A DNA stretch of 64,000 bases from Fragum whitleyi (lineage: Eukaryota > Mollusca > Bivalvia > Cardiida > Cardiidae), in NCBI GenBank assembly GCA_948146395.1, contig OX411554.1, positions 42,545,869 to 42,609,868 on the forward strand. The letters are read 5' to 3'. Shown here one piece after another: positions 22,669 to 33,522 of this stretch. The notes beneath the pieces were generated by a model, which saw nothing but the letters and a program-made list of their open reading frames with translations, was not told the DNA's origin and ran no database searches. Position 1 is the stretch's first letter, and every line of letters starts with the position of its first letter. The position numbers and the translations under genes were made by a program.

Positions 22669-22845
22669 GAATACAAGTAGTCTTTGGTGCTGACCATGTA
22701 CCATTGAATAAACAGACAATACATAAATCACAGGACTCAGGACTGTAGCCAGGCGCACAGTCTAATGTTGCAATGGATCCTACTGTGGTCCCATGGTTGG
22801 CAACATACCCTCCATTCCATACATATGGCAAGGAACTTCCACAAT
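22669..22845 (-). CDS. Sushi exon S8, type A
   Basis: This 177-bp exon encodes one CCP domain with the type-A hallmarks C-G-S-S-L-P-Y-V, N-G-G-Y-V-A-N-H-G-T-T-V-G-S, L-D-C-A-P-G-Y, C-I-V-C-L-F-N-G-T-W-S-A-P-K-T-T-C-I. Six cysteines are present, two more than the sushi core (a C-x-x-C-x-x-C cluster around the third half-cystine), perhaps an extra disulphide. The acceptor is aattgatcag|ATTGTGG (22845/22846) and the donor ATTC|gtaagt (22669/22668). It is very similar to S4, suggesting a recent cassette duplication. Confidence 0.87.
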
Positions 22846-22909
22846 CTGATCAATTTAAAAGTTGAACAATAGAGCTATCATTAATTGTGATCATATACCA
22901 GTCCCTTGT

Positions 22910-23396
22910 CAAAAATCAAATGGCTTTCCTAGGGCAACTGACCAGAAAAGCTCAATTTTAACAATTTCAACAATTGACCTTGAGCTAAGCAAAACCTTCT
23001 TTTAAATTAACATGTTATCTACTCATGACAGAGAATGACTGTGCCAAGTTATTTTGAAATCCATCCATAAATGTAACAAATATGCTCCAGACAGTATCAA
23101 TTTTAATGTTTGATTTTAATTTGGATTTTTCTGAAAATTTCTTTCAAGTAGGACATCAACTCATGTTGGAGAAAAAATGTTCTAAGTAGTTTTAAATTAA
23201 TCTGTCAGTCAAGGAAACAAGCTCATTTAGAATATTTGACCTTGAGTTGTAACCTTGACCTTGGATTTATTGTAAGTTTCTTTTAAACTATACATCTTCT
23301 CGTGATGGACAATAAAAGAGCCAAATGAATTTGAAATCATTCCTTTTCTAGCGAAGTAATGGTCTGTACAAATTCAGACAGACATACACACTAACA
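22910..23396 (+). mobile_element. Degraded Pearl-like element fragment
   Basis: Two ~150-bp segments share 'attgaccttgagctaa(g)caaaacctt ... catgacagagaatgactgtgccaagttattttgaaatc' and similar text, and end in 'cagacagacatacacac'. No termini are preserved. Confidence 0.35.
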
Positions 23397-23879
23397 CATA
23401 ACATACCAACTTACATTTGCATTTAGACCTTGTCCAACACCTTGCCTACCCATACACTTAACTACAAAAGTCGTGATGAGAAAAATAAAGACGTTCCTGG
23501 CCCTCTTGGAATGTAAGATTGAAGATAATGTGATAGATACATCTATTTGTCTGTTGATATTGACATAAATTAATGAAGAAAAATTAAGCATGCAATTTTG
23601 TTTATTTTACATTTTTCAATTAAGAGCCAAATATAAAGGAATCAGTCAAATAACATTGCTTACCATTGCTTCCATTGGTGGAAAATGAACTACACATGTA
23701 TATATATTATCTAAGAAACAAGTTGGCAGTAGTTAATTATAATTAAATTTATGATAAGATGAATAATCAACTCAGGCTAAAGCATTTGTGGTTTTTTAAT
23801 TGAGCCTTAAAACTCAGAATTTTGGTTAAATTTCATTAAACAACAGTAAGAATATGTTATTCTATAAATCATGCATTCA

Positions 23880-24170
23880 CTAAGAAAAGAGATTTCACAA
23901 AATTTAAGAATGAACACTACACATCCAATGGTGATGACATCAATCATTGCTGGGAGATTAAAACCTCATAACTACAGCTTGAATATGACTACGGATTTCA
24001 CAAAATGTCAAAATTGTGGCACAAGGACGACAGCCATGATAATGACATCAATCAGCACTGGGTATCAAAACCTCGTAACTACAGCTTGTATTAGCTGGAG
24101 TAACGAGAATTTGGTCACCCGCCGCCTCAAGGCTTTAGCAATACCTCGGAGAACGTCCAAGCTAAAAATG
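23880..24170. repeat. ~103-110 bp tandem duplication in the S7-S8 intron
   Basis: 'gatttcacaaaat(t/g)t ... gatgacatcaatca ... aaaacctc(a/g)taactacagctt' occurs twice (about 23889 and 23994). It is followed by a family-H-like tail (gagaacgtccaagctaaaaatg). The 174-residue frame across it has no recognisable domain and is not accepted as a gene. Confidence 0.5.
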
Positions 24171-24214
24171 TACTATAATCTTGGGTGCTGTGGTAGATCT
24201 TATTTATCATTGGA

Positions 24215-24455
24215 CACAATGGACAAGAATTTTACTTTAGGCACATTCATCAAGATTCAAGCTCACTGGATGAAAAATTGGTTTTATTCCTCAATGAAAA
24301 CAACTTTGAGCACACAGCTTTTTCAAAGGCTTTGGCACAAAGCAGTCCCTCAAGAAATCAGTTTTTGTGATGAAAAGTCTTCAAATTTTTGTTGAATGAA
24401 ATTAAATTGTAAGAATTGAAGGGGATTTTTGTTGATTTCATGGAAATATGAAACT
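24215..24455 (+). mobile_element. Long-arm foldback element FB1, left arm only
   Basis: Matches the left arm of FB1: 'gatgaaaaattggttttattcctcaatgaaaacaactttgagcacacagc ... ttgttgatttcatggaaatatgaaacta'. It stops where element 24455 begins. Confidence 0.5.
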
Positions 24456-25005
24456 AACTAGAGCTGCTTCAGCAGCAGATTTACTCAATAGGCCTGAATA
24501 TACTGATAAGATTAGAAAAGAATTTAAGTGAATGAATGAATTAATTAATAAATGTATAATAAGTGTTTTTAAGTGTCATATGCTGAAATATTTCTGCAAA
24601 GACAAATTCATACTTGATGAATAACATGTAGAAAATTGACCTCTGCCTGTATAATACATATTTTTCACCCAATCACAAATATTTTGTGCAGACTGATAAT
24701 GGGTCACCAAAGGAACATTCCAGTGAAATTCGTTTGATACCCATCAGTAATGATTTTGAGAATATTATTTCCAAAGTTTCCGCTATAAAACATAATTATA
24801 GAGAAATAACCAGCACCTATAAATGACACTTTTTGTATCCACTTGCAATAAATTGTTGTAGACTGATAAAGGATCACTAAAGAATCATTCCAATGAAATT
24901 TGGTTGATATCCTTCAGTTAGATTCTGAGAAAATGATTTTCAAAGTTTCCACTTTTAAAAATAGAGAGAAATGACCTCCGCCCATTAAAGACATTTTTTT
25001 CATCT
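24455..25005 (+). mobile_element. Pearl-like element, family G type, 3' end lost
   Basis: The 5' hairpin gctgcttcagcagc directly follows 'aactaactaga'. Core units of about 170 bp, with 'gactgataatgggtcaccaaaggaacattccagtgaaatt(c/t)g(t/g)ttgatacc', follow, shared with 33833-34517 and 46105-46826. No 3' hairpin is present. Confidence 0.5.
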
Positions 25006-25169
25006 GATCTCCTGATTACCTTAATTTCCCTTTTAAATTTAGAAAGTTTAACATGTGCATGGCCTATTGGTGCCTTTGCTAGGCTGTTGATTGCCTGGTG
25101 GTGGATAAACTTGCTGAAAAGCGGATGAAAAATCTTAGTAAAAAAGGGGCATAATTTGCACAAAATGCA

Positions 25170-25320
25170 TCTTTGTGTGCCAAGTGAATGCCTTCTTTTA
25201 GTTCCAGAGATATAACAAAATTACGAAGTTTTTGCCAGACAAAGATTACGACTATGACATTGCCAAGTCTATAGCAATACTTCAGGTTTTCTCCGAAAGC
25301 AGCCACGCTAAAACTCAAAT
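25170..25320 (+). mobile_element. Family-H element tail near exon S7
   Basis: 'gtgccaagtgaatgcc ... ccagagatataacaaaattacgaagttt ... caatacttcaggttttctccgaaagcagccacgctaaaact' parallels the 18590-18821 and 32400-32590 remnants. It ends about 40 bp from the S7 donor. Confidence 0.4.
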
Positions 25321-25351
25321 TGTCACAATATGTAGTAAAATATATACCAAC

Positions 25352-25540
25352 CATTAAGATCACAGGTCACTTTGGAAGGTGACCAACCCCAAAGATTATC
25401 CTCACAGGTGATTGTTGCCTCCGACATACTCGAGTAACCATTGTCACAAACCAGTGTAGCTGTATCTCCGATAGTTGTGCAGTCTTTTTCGTCAAGAACA
25501 AACTGCCCATTCAGTTTAATTGGTGGAGAACCACAATCCC
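25352..25540 (-). CDS. Sushi exon S7, type B
   Basis: This 189-bp exon encodes one CCP domain: G-D-C-G-S-P-P-I-K, then T-L-V-C-D-N-G-Y-S-S, A-T-I-T-C-E-D, G-W-S-P-S and final V-T-C-D-L-N. One additional cysteine lies in E-K-D-C-T-T. The acceptor is cttttaatag|GGGATTGTGG (25540/25541). The donor AATG|gttggt (25352/25351) is the weakest of the set, which could favour skipping; since the exon is phase 1-1, skipping would keep the frame. Confidence 0.85.
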
Positions 25541-26047
25541 CTATTAAAAGATTTTACACCTGTCAGGCAAATAGGCACTATTTATCCGGTCAGGGTAGTG
25601 GAAATGAGGATTTTTTCCACTTGTCCCTGGACAAGTTAAAGATGATTTTTTACTTGTATATCAAATGAACTTACTCCTGTCAAAGAGAATAGATAAAAAA
25701 TCCGAAAAAAAACTTTATTTTAATTTAGAAATCAGCATTTTTTTTCATAAAAAAAAATGTTTTCCTTTCATACAAACATTAGGATTATGAACTCTTATCA
25801 CATCATACTATTTCCCAAATCAAATGAGATAAGCAGTGAACTTGAAGTATTTTGTCACAGTGATATTGATTTGAATCTGTATTCAGAATTACAAAACAGT
25901 GCAAACTGTTTGTCAGTTTTATCCGGCTTTTCACATGCACTTTGGTGAAAAGCAGGGTAAATTTGGCAAACAGTTTGCTCTATTTTGTCATCCTGAACAC
26001 AGGGCTGATGGGCTACCAAGTCAGCTATAACACTAGCCATCAATTCA
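25541..26047. other. Intronic DNA, nothing recognised
   Basis: Between S7 and repeat R. A+T-rich with chance open frames. The segment 25926-25990 (gcttttcacatgcactttggtgaaaagcaggg) holds a small inverted repeat. Confidence 0.4.
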
Positions 26048-26471
26048 TTTTCTTTAATGCTTTTCGATGGTTTATCGAGAAATAACGGCAGATTATCACT
26101 TGATAATCTCACCGCAAAAGCAGTGAAATTATCAAAAACTTATACCCTGCTTTTCTGCATTTCATCCTATCTGACGTCATCTATGGAGGGCCAAATAAGT
26201 GACGTCACAATGAACGTTGCATAGCAATCACGCGCAAAATGACGCGCTTTATGAAAATATGTCATAGAAATTTCACATTTTGTCTCATTTTTGCATTAAA
26301 GAAATAGAATATTCGTTTGTTTTTCGTGTAAGATCGATTTATATTTCATTCGTGAACAACAGAAGCTATATTTTCACTCGTGGCTCCGCCACTCGTGAAA
26401 AATATAGGTCTTGTTGTTCACTCAATGAAATATAAATTGATCTTATACTGAAACAAACGATTATCCTCTAT
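26048..26471. repeat. Dispersed repeat R, copy 1, with palindromic right end and two TGACGTCA sites
   Basis: Closely matches 52712-53143. The right ~160 bp (26307-26468) is a large palindrome: ttcgtttgtttttcgtgtaagatcgatttatatttcatt pairs with aatgaaatataaattgatcttatactgaaacaaacga, around an inner hairpin (cactcgtggctccgccactcgtg). CRE-like octamers TGACGTCA occur at 26172-26179 and 26200-26207. It is probably a non-autonomous DNA element. Confidence 0.65.
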
Positions 26472-26740
26472 TTAACCCTTGTCATGCTGAATAAAAAATC
26501 TTGGCAAACATTGCAGCAAAATCAAAGAGTTCAGAGCACAGGATGCACTAAATGTGAGTCAGTATTCATATTCAGTATTCATTTTGAAAATTTAATTTTT
26601 AAGCTTTTCTCATTTCAAAATAGGAAAAACAGGTGATATAGACAAAGATCAGACTGCACATACATGTATGTGCAGGCTGATGTTTGTCAATAGCTCCTGC
26701 CAAGACAGGAATATTCCAGGTTCAGCATGACAAGGGTTAA
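26472..26740 (+). mobile_element. piggyBac-like MITE, family P3, copy 1
   Basis: TTAA-CCCTTGTCATGCTGAA ... TTCAGCATGACAAGGG-TTAA: 16-bp perfect inverted termini with TTAA on both sides. Other copies are at 40155 (interrupted), 48901 (reverse) and 50735. It ends 22 bp from the S6 donor. Confidence 0.8.
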
Positions 26741-26762
26741 GAAGAATAAATTCAATACGTAC

Positions 26763-26939
26763 TTATACATGTTGTGTGTGGTGCAGACCAGTTACCGTTA
26801 GTCAAACAATTAATGCAAGTGTCACATGACTCGGGAACGTAACCATCGTCACATTCTAGTGTTGCCAAGGCACCAACTGTTGTCTCATTTTTGGGCACAT
26901 ATACGCCATTTGAAACGTAAGGTAAAGAGTCTCCACAAT
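26763..26939 (-). CDS. Sushi exon S6, type A
   Basis: This 177-bp exon encodes one CCP domain: C-G-D-S-L-P-Y-V-S-N-G, T-T-V-G-A-L-A-T-L-E-C-D-D-G-Y-V-P, the C-D-T-C-I-N-C cluster, N-G-N-W-S-A-P-H-T-T-C-I. Six cysteines, as in S8. The acceptor is ctatttgtag|ATTGTGG (26939/26940) and the donor ATAA|gtacgt (26763/26762). A P3 MITE ends 22 bp beyond the donor without touching the first intron bases. Confidence 0.87.
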
Positions 26940-27017
26940 CTACAAATAGGTAAAGGATTTTTTTTTTCTTCTAGATAACTTAACTTGGTTAAATTCAATG
27001 AAAAGAAATATGAAATA

Positions 27018-27305
27018 ACAAGAAATGTTTGTGAAACACTACATCCCTGAAATGGCAAAATTTTCACAAATGACATTGACAGCTGACCTTGACCATGTCA
27101 GATGACCTTGACTTGGTATTAAGATTCTACCCCAAAAAGTCTTAGAGTAATTTGCAATGTTAGTCTTAGGATAATTGGCAATGTTAGTTTTTTGGTCTAA
27201 GTTTTGCATACAGATGGACAATTTGTCTGACAGATAGATGGACAGACGGAAGCATGTAAAACAATATGCCCCCCCATCATTTTGATGCAGGGGTATAGTT
27301 TGGGC
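27018..27305 (+). mobile_element. Pearl/Helentron-like element, family E, copy 1 (degraded)
   Basis: It starts acaagaaatgtttgtgaaacac, then 'gaccttgaccatgtcagatgaccttgacttgg', a weak 'gacagatagatggacagacgg' microsatellite and the 3' 'aatatgcccccccatcattttgatgcaggggtata'. It is the same layout as the intact copy at 40189-40524. Confidence 0.65.
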
Positions 27306-27354
27306 TATCAAAATTCCTGCACTCCCTTTAGTTGCAATATGTCTTCAAACTTCC

Positions 27355-27980
27355 ATGAAAAAGAGAGGATGTTCATGGTCCTAAATCACTCACCTGAACT
27401 GCAACTTCAGTAATTTTCTATTAGACTTCAAGCAGGCTTTTTTTCTATCTTTTTTAGGGCCGTATTCTTGCCCCATTCCCCTTCTTAAAAACATATACTT
27501 TTTTCCCCTATTTCAGTAAACAAAATCCCCTAACTAAAAGGCCATTATTTAAATTATCATGGAAAAAGATTGCTATCATGTTTAAACTCAAAATATCAAT
27601 CTTAATGGGCTTTTTACATGTCTTTATCATTGATTATTGCTCAAACAGACATTTTTCCCACACAAAAATCCTTAATTGATTCATTGTGATATAAAAATTC
27701 CCCTATCCTTGTTTTTTTCCACTTCAGAAAGGACCTGCCAACTATCCCCTAAACTCTAGAAAAGGGCTTGAGCCTTCTTTAAACCTTGTTTTCTGAGAAC
27801 ATCTCAGAGTTTTAGTCTGATTTCAACACAATGGGGTCCAAAAGACTCAATAATTAGGATCCTTAGGGGTCCAAATTTTCTTTAAGTTTGGGAGCCCCTG
27901 CTTATGACATGGACTATATTTATTTTTAGCACTTAACTTATTTTTGTATGAATTAAGAGCTATTTCCTGGTTGAAGGTAA
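27355..27980 (+). mobile_element. Family-A 5' end fragment, then unrecognised intron
   Basis: 27360-27410 (gagaggatgttcatggtcctaaatcactcacctgaact) is a family-A-like 5' end. The following ~570 bp, with 'ggggtccaaaagactcaataattaggatcc', has no 3' terminus and nothing else recognisable. Confidence 0.35.
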
Positions 27981-27983
27981 CTG

Positions 27984-28240
27984 ATTTGTTTGTTTGAATG
28001 GGGTTTTTATGGGGTTCAACAATGTATCAAGAGGCTGGAGCACCAAACAAGGAATTCCTGGTATTTCTATAACCAGTAACACCATTACATCCTTTCTAAG
28101 CCTCCAGCTGCTATCTCAAATAGGTCTCAATTATTGACCCATAGGTGGGAGACAAATAAGATGAAAGCAGCCAACAGGGATCGAACCCGGGATCTCAGAT
28201 TGACAGTCTGACATACTACCAACAGTGCTATGATGGCGGA
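27984..28240 (-). mobile_element. tRNA-derived SINE (main family), diverged
   Basis: The tail (tttgtttgtttgaatgggg) is on the left. The body (ccaaacaaggaattcctggtatttc ... ctaagcctccagctgctatctcaaatagg) follows, and the tRNA-like head with B box (gggatcgaacccgggatctcagattgacagtctgac) ends at 28240. No clear duplication of the target. Confidence 0.7.
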
Positions 28241-28619
28241 ATTTGATGGTAAAAACATATAGACATAGACAAAGACATATTTCATTCAAGTATTTAGGCC
28301 ATCGGTCCATTGTATGATACAATAAACAATTCAAATCATAATTAACAGAAGTGACATCATGATAATTATTTTGTTCATTTGAATCCTTTTATTTTTACAA
28401 TTTTTGAACTTTCAAATTTCTACAGTTTTCAACCCTTAAACCATCATTGTTACAGGTACATACATTCATGACTTCTGTAATGCATGTTACTCTATTTCTA
28501 TGTATATTTGCAAAGTTGTTTTCAAATATGATTTAAATAGTATAGGTTGAAATTATTGACATGACTTGACCTTTATGCAATGAATAAATTAACCAATGAA
28601 TACATTTATCATCGAGGTT

Positions 28620-29110
28620 AGTCGCAAGCCTTCGAAAAACATCGTAGATCCGCGGAGCGTATGGGTTTTAAATAATGTTTGTATAACGTAATTTAGTACC
28701 GATACACCTTGTATGATTGTGTGGTTGACAGGTCTTGTCTGATGACTACAGTTGCAGGGGTCAATGGTTCAAATCAGCTTTTATCTCACTTTTCTATATA
28801 TTTTTTTCTTTCTTCTGATAGTCCCATTAGACTAGTTTGTGAATGACAATTAACTTTTTTCACTGTCGCATTTCATTTATCGCATACAATCTCCTGAACT
28901 CAAATTTGGACAACATAAGTCGTTGTCAAATGATCTTCAGGGCAATTTGGTTGATAATCGAAGACCTTTGTGGGATGAGCAAATGGGGAATCGGAAGAGT
29001 TGTCGTGGTAGTATTCGTAAGGAAAAAATCAGATATCCATAGTTAGGTGCTCTAGCCGCGCAATAAAATCGAAAAAAAATAGTCGTTAAACCCCATTCAA
29101 ACAAACAAAC
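28620..29110 (+). mobile_element. Possible SINE remnant with main-family tail
   Basis: 29041-29110 (gttaggtgctctagccgcgcaata ... gtcgttaaaccccattcaaacaaacaaac) is the plus-strand tail of the main SINE family. The DNA before it has a weak tRNA-like box (gggtcaatggttcaaatc, 28758-28775), but the body between is not recognisable. Confidence 0.4.
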
Positions 29111-29624
29111 AAGACAAAATGAAACTTACGGGCAATGTTTTTTTTTAAAAATTAGCATATTACGTACCGCAAATCTCTGGGAATCGCGTGATCTTCAACA
29201 TTATCAAAAAAAAAAAAAAAAAAGGAAAAAAACTAGAGGAAAAATAATTATGCTGCTGCACTGACTCAAACCACTGTCTTTCGACTTCTTATGCCTTCCT
29301 CTTTTCAAGTACAATGACAAATGTCTGCTCACAACGGTGTCATTTAATAGCTATTTATTATGAAACTTGATTCACGAAGTTAAACGAGACCTAACGGAGA
29401 TGCCATGCGACAATCAGTCAGGCATGTAATTAATGCTAATAGAGGTTACGGTCAGTCATGTCAATGATTTCGCTCTATACAGAGTATAGTTCCGCAAGAA
29501 AGAGTGAGGTCCGAGAATCCGTTATTTCCTATCATTTGCAATGTAAAATTGATCTTTGATCATTCACTTATATAGTGGTACAGTACAGAAAATTAAATAA
29601 CACATTAGTCAATCAAAGTTCACC
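29111..29624. other. Intronic DNA with a poly-A run
   Basis: Poly-A at about 29205-29223; otherwise nothing recognised. Confidence 0.4.
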
Positions 29625-29851
29625 TTTACCCTTTCCTGTTTTTCAAAATGTTGGACCTGTCCAGATTCAAAGTTTTGCAGACGAAGATTTAAAGTGGATT
29701 TAATTTGAAAAGTAACCATTCAGTAGGGTGGAAAATAGTGTGGAAAAAGAAGAAATTGCTTGTCAGAAGCAATTTCTTCTTTTTCACATTGTTTTCTCAA
29801 TCATAAAATCACAGGTACGTAAAAAGCAGGGATTAAACAGCAAAGGGTTAA
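29625..29851 (+). mobile_element. piggyBac-like MITE, family P1, copy 3
   Basis: Left end (T)TTA-CCCTTTCCTGTTTT, central hairpin gaagaaattgcttgtcagaagcaatttcttc, right end AAACAGCAAAGGG-TTAA. Confidence 0.7.
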
Positions 29852-30220
29852 AGGAAGGTAAAGGAAGTATTGATTATATTGACTATATTTAGGGCTCGAT
29901 TTCAGGAACAGTCTTCAATTCTTTTCTGAAGCTGACCCCAAGAGGTTCTTTGGGACTCGCCTCTGATAATTTTGGGGGTCCTCAGGCTACTTATTTTAGA
30001 TGTCTCAGACTTGTGAAACCTGTGTCCCTTTCAACCAATGACATCTACAACATTCATAAGATTTTTCAAAGACTTTTATTGACCTTTGAATTTCCTTTAA
30101 CTGGACAATTTTTCTAAAGTAAGGCTTTTGTATCGATGAGAAACTCAATCAGATATAGAAAATTAAGAAGGAAATTTGTGGTGAGGCCAAAAAAATGGAC
30201 AGAAAAGCTGATACCTAAGT

Positions 30221-30440
30221 GATTGTTTAAATGGGGTTGCATGTTCACCGATTTAACAATCTAACAGTCATATTGTGGCATCTGGAGCACTTAACCATGG
30301 ATTCCTGGTATTTCTCATACCAGTACTTCCATAATATCCTTCCCTAACCTCCATCTGCTATCCCAGGTAAGTCTACCATTATCAGCCAATTTGTGGGAGA
30401 CAAATAGTCGGAAAGGACCAGTGCAACCTTCTGCCATATT
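30221..30440 (-). mobile_element. tRNA-derived SINE (main family), heavily decayed
   Basis: 'gtttaaatggggtt ... catctggagcacttaaccatggattcctggtatttctcataccagtac ... cctccatctgctatcccagg ... gtgggagacaaatagtcggaaagga' matches the family body. The tRNA head is lost. Confidence 0.55.
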
Positions 30441-30599
30441 CCTGTGTGTAGGCTTAAGGTTAAATGGAAAGCCTTTTTTCAAAATATATATAAGTATTGC
30501 TTCTAAGATGGAAAAGTTTCTTTATTTATTATGTAGATAAGTCTTGATGAATCTTTAATAATGAAACAATGCTATGGTACATAGCATGGTAGAATGACA

Positions 30600-31070
30600 A
30601 TAAACTTTGTGAAAATAAGCCTCATCCTGCCACGCCCATATTGAGGAGGCTAGATGAATCAAAAGTTCTTGACCAACTTAAAAAGAGGATCAGAAAGAAA
30701 CATTCAGATCAATTTTTGTTGAAATCGGACCAATTGTTTGGGAGTGATTTTTTTTAAAGATTTTATTGTGTTGATAAGCCACACCCTGCAATGCCCATAT
30801 TTGGGGGCAAATCAAAATTCCTCGAACAAGGTAAGAAGAGGGTCATCAAAGAAACAAGTTTGCCAAGTTTTGTCCCTTTAAGTCCAATGGTTAAGAAGAT
30901 CTTTAAAGATTTTATATTGAAAATAAGCAATGACATGCCATGCCCATATTTTGGGGGTCAGTCAAAATTTCTTGGATGACATGAGAAGAGGGTCACCGAG
31001 GAACATTTCTGCCAAGTTTTGTTTAAATCTGCCAATTGGTTAAGGAGAAGATGTATAAAGAAACAATCAA
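30600..31070 (+). mobile_element. Family-B core fragment (about 3 units)
   Basis: Three ~150-bp units with 'aagcc(t/a)ca(t/c)cctgc...gcccatatt...gggg...caaaattcc/tt'. Neither terminus is present. Confidence 0.5.
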
Positions 31071-31164
31071 ACTCGTTGAATTGATATCCCCCGCTTAACT
31101 AAGAGACATGTCAATGGAGTATATCAAACTTAGGGACATGTTATCTTCTATCTAGATCAATTAA

Positions 31165-31700
31165 GGACATAATATCACTTGTCTGATAAACCAAGCCTTT
31201 ATCATTCATTTAATTTTAGATTTGAAAAGACACAAGGGGCTTACACTATTTGGCATCCTTTTAATCCTTTCCAAAATAGCACAATTTTAGGGTGGTCCAA
31301 ATCAAAAGGTGTTGCAAAGGACAGAAATGTCATGTCAGTGGAAATATGATTTGTGAACATAAAAGCCCAATATTAAATATTAAGGCAAAAGGAGAAATCG
31401 CTGATTATCAGCATTTTCTTTTTTCCCTTCAATGTTTTCTGACGTTGTCTCTGTAAAACGTCAAACCCAGTCTTGTTTGGGAAAGGTTTAATATAATCTG
31501 ATAAGATTTTGTAGATGAAAACAGTAAATCAGATGTCATATTAAAACAGACTAAAAGGATAGCAAGGGTTACTGATGAGCATTTTCAACATTTTTAAAAA
31601 GTTAAATTATCATTATCAAATAATTACAAATATAAGGTTGAAACAAGAAGAGTTTGTGAAACACAAATACCACCAAACATAGTAAGGGGGGTTTAAAAGG
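31165..31700. repeat. Intron segment paralogous to 37290-38080
   Basis: 'ataatatcacttgtctgataaacc ... tttaattttaga', 'cacaaggggcttacactatttggcatcc', MITE P2 (31261-31491), then 'ataatctgataagattttgtagatgaaaaca ... cagatgtcatatta ... gattactgatgagcattttcaacattt' all recur in the same order at 37.3-38.1 kb. Both copies sit in introns between a type-B and a type-A exon, so this marks a duplicated gene block. Confidence 0.65.
31261..31491 (+). mobile_element. piggyBac-like MITE, family P2, copy 1
   Basis: TTAA-TCCTTTCCaaaatag ... tgtttGGGAAAGG-TTTAA, with a central gctgattatcagc hairpin. The partner copy is at 37434-37659. Confidence 0.6.
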
Positions 31701-31716
31701 GGGCATAACTCTAACA

Positions 31717-32402
31717 ACAAGAGGCCCAAGAGGGCCAGTATGGCTCCACTGGCACTTAATGCCTAAGAGGTTAATGGAAATTCATTAATAGATTGTATAA
31801 AATGTATTAAGCTAAGCCAAAATCTATTTGTAAGGAGATAATCATCAAAGACCAAGGTTGATTGATGCATAAAATGAACAAGAGGGCGAGAATGGTGGTC
31901 CATTCATATTTCCCTATTTGTTGAGGAGGGGATATTATTCCAAGCATTTGAAGTGATAATATACCCTCCCCACCCATTCATTACTGAGGAGAGTCAAAAT
32001 AAACCACACCCATATTTATGAGCCAATCATAATTTTGCAAACAATTTTTAAAGAGGATAATCAAAGAAACATTCTGGTAAAGTCTCATTGAAATTGGCCA
32101 AGTGGTTCAGGGGGAGATGTCGTTCAAAGATTTACAAAAGGGTCACCCATGTTCAAAGAATTCAGGCTGAAAATAAGTCCTGCATTGCCATGCCCATATT
32201 TATGGGCCAATCAAAATTCTGTGAACAATTTTTGAAAAGGGTTACCCAAGGAACTTTCTGGTAAAGTTTCATTGAAATCAGCCCAGTGGTTTCAGAGAAG
32301 ATGCTTAAAGAAAAGGTTAACGGACAGATGGATGGACGCACTTAAATCGGACACCAGGCCATGACAATAGCCCAACTGCACTTTGTCCAGTGGAGCTAAA
32401 AA
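31717..32402 (+). mobile_element. Pearl/Helentron-like element, family B, copy B3
   Basis: 5' acaagaggcccaagagggcc (hairpin), arm ggctccactggca, about three core units, 'acggacagatggatggacgcac', then 3' ctttgtccagtggagctaaaaa. The 3' hairpin is partly decayed (gcactttgtccag). Confidence 0.7.
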
Positions 32403-33062
32403 TGCATTCAGTGATATCCACCTTAATTTTCTGGATAGGTCTTGTGATAGTGTACACACATGCCAAATTTATGACGATATCTACAATCACAACAGAGATA
32501 TGACCAAGGTTAAAGTATGTCAACACAAACAGCACCAAGGTGACAACAATACCTTGTGTTTTCTGGAAAATAGCCAAGCTTATACAGGAAATATATGTAT
32601 ATTGAAGTCATTATATCAGCTAGAAAATGGAAAAAAGCACCTACAGGTGCCTACTCTCAACTGTTCCATACTGATTACCGATAAAAATCCAACTCAAAGA
32701 AAGGGCATAATTCCAACAAGATGCATCTTAAGTATACCTTTTGAAATTGTATTAATTGCTCTTTTGATGGTTACAATGTGTGCTTAGTTTCAAGTGAATG
32801 CCATAATATTAATCATATTTGACACTACATTATTAACTAACATTCCAAAGGAATATTTTGACTGTATTTATACCTTATTATATTGTTTGTAAATTTCTGA
32901 GATGAAGATCTGCAAAGATCAAATCAGTTCAATTAAGAATCTTGAATTAATATCAAAGATAAATCACAAAATGTAAGTTTTTGAACATCAACAATAACCA
33001 CACCTAGACTAATAATAGCAAAACCTTTGGTTCTATTTTCTCGGAAAAGCCAAGTGAATTAA
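32403..33062 (+). mobile_element. Family-H element remnants
   Basis: 32430-32590 (gtgatagtgtacacacatgcc ... acaacagagatatgaccaaggttaaag ... aataccttgtgttttctggaaaatagccaagctta) and 32990-33055 (caaaacctttggttctattttctcggaaaagccaag) are two family-H-like tails. The 134-residue plus-strand frame here shows no domain and is not called a gene. Confidence 0.4.
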
Positions 33063-33246
33063 ACAAGAGGCCTAAGTGGGTCTGTATCACTCCACTGGCT
33101 TTAACATTTCCATATTTGAAAAAGAAATATCACCTAAGGAACATTTCTGCCAATGTTAATCAAAATCAGCATACATTGACACTAGAATGTACGACAGACA
33201 CATCATCATAATTAATGCTAACTGGTCTTTGGCGAGGGGCTAAAAA
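33063..33246 (+). mobile_element. Pearl/Helentron-like element, family B, copy B4 (internally deleted)
   Basis: 5' acaagaggcctaagtgggtctgtatcactccactggct and 3' ctggtctttggcgaggggctaaaaa are only about 184 bp apart: almost the whole core is missing. Its end is 10 bp from the S5 splice donor. Confidence 0.6.
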
Positions 33247-33256
33247 GAAGTCTTAC

Positions 33257-33484
33257 CATTAATAGTACAACTTTGTGAAGGAGTTGACCATCCCTGTGCT
33301 GTGTCCTCACAAGTAATTGTGACAGCGTATTCAGTGGAGTAACCTTCACAACATTCCAAATCGGCCATAGCCCCTAATAAGGTATTTTCTTCAGGTTCAG
33401 TCTTTATCCATCTCTTTATTCCAACGCTAATAGTTTTGAGCACTAAATCACCGTTGGATACAACGGGTGGGCACCCACAATCTC
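33257..33484 (-). CDS. Sushi exon S5, type B (longest)
   Basis: This 228-bp exon (76 codons) encodes one CCP domain: G-D-C-G-C-P-P-V-V-S-N-G-D-L, D-L-E-C-C-E-G-Y-S-T, V-T-I-T-C-E-D, G-W-S-T-P-S and S-C-T-I-N-G. It has two extra cysteines (C-G-C and E-C-C) and a loop about 12 residues longer than its siblings (around I-K-R-W-I-K-T-E-P-E-E). The acceptor is taattatttcag|GAGATTGTGG (33484/33485) and the donor AATG|gtaaga (33257/33256). Transposons abut both sides (33246 and about 33523). Confidence 0.87.
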
Positions 33485-33522
33485 CTGAAATAATTAAATA
33501 CAAGTGCATGTCGTATTGCGAT

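Noticed and set aside
23871..24395. 174-residue plus-strand open frame
   Set aside because: It spans a tandem duplication, a Pearl-like tail and a foldback arm. No domain, no splice or promoter context; it is antisense inside the sushi gene.
32383..32787. 134-residue plus-strand open frame
   Set aside because: It starts in the 3' end of element B3 and runs through family-H repeat sequence; no recognisable protein features.
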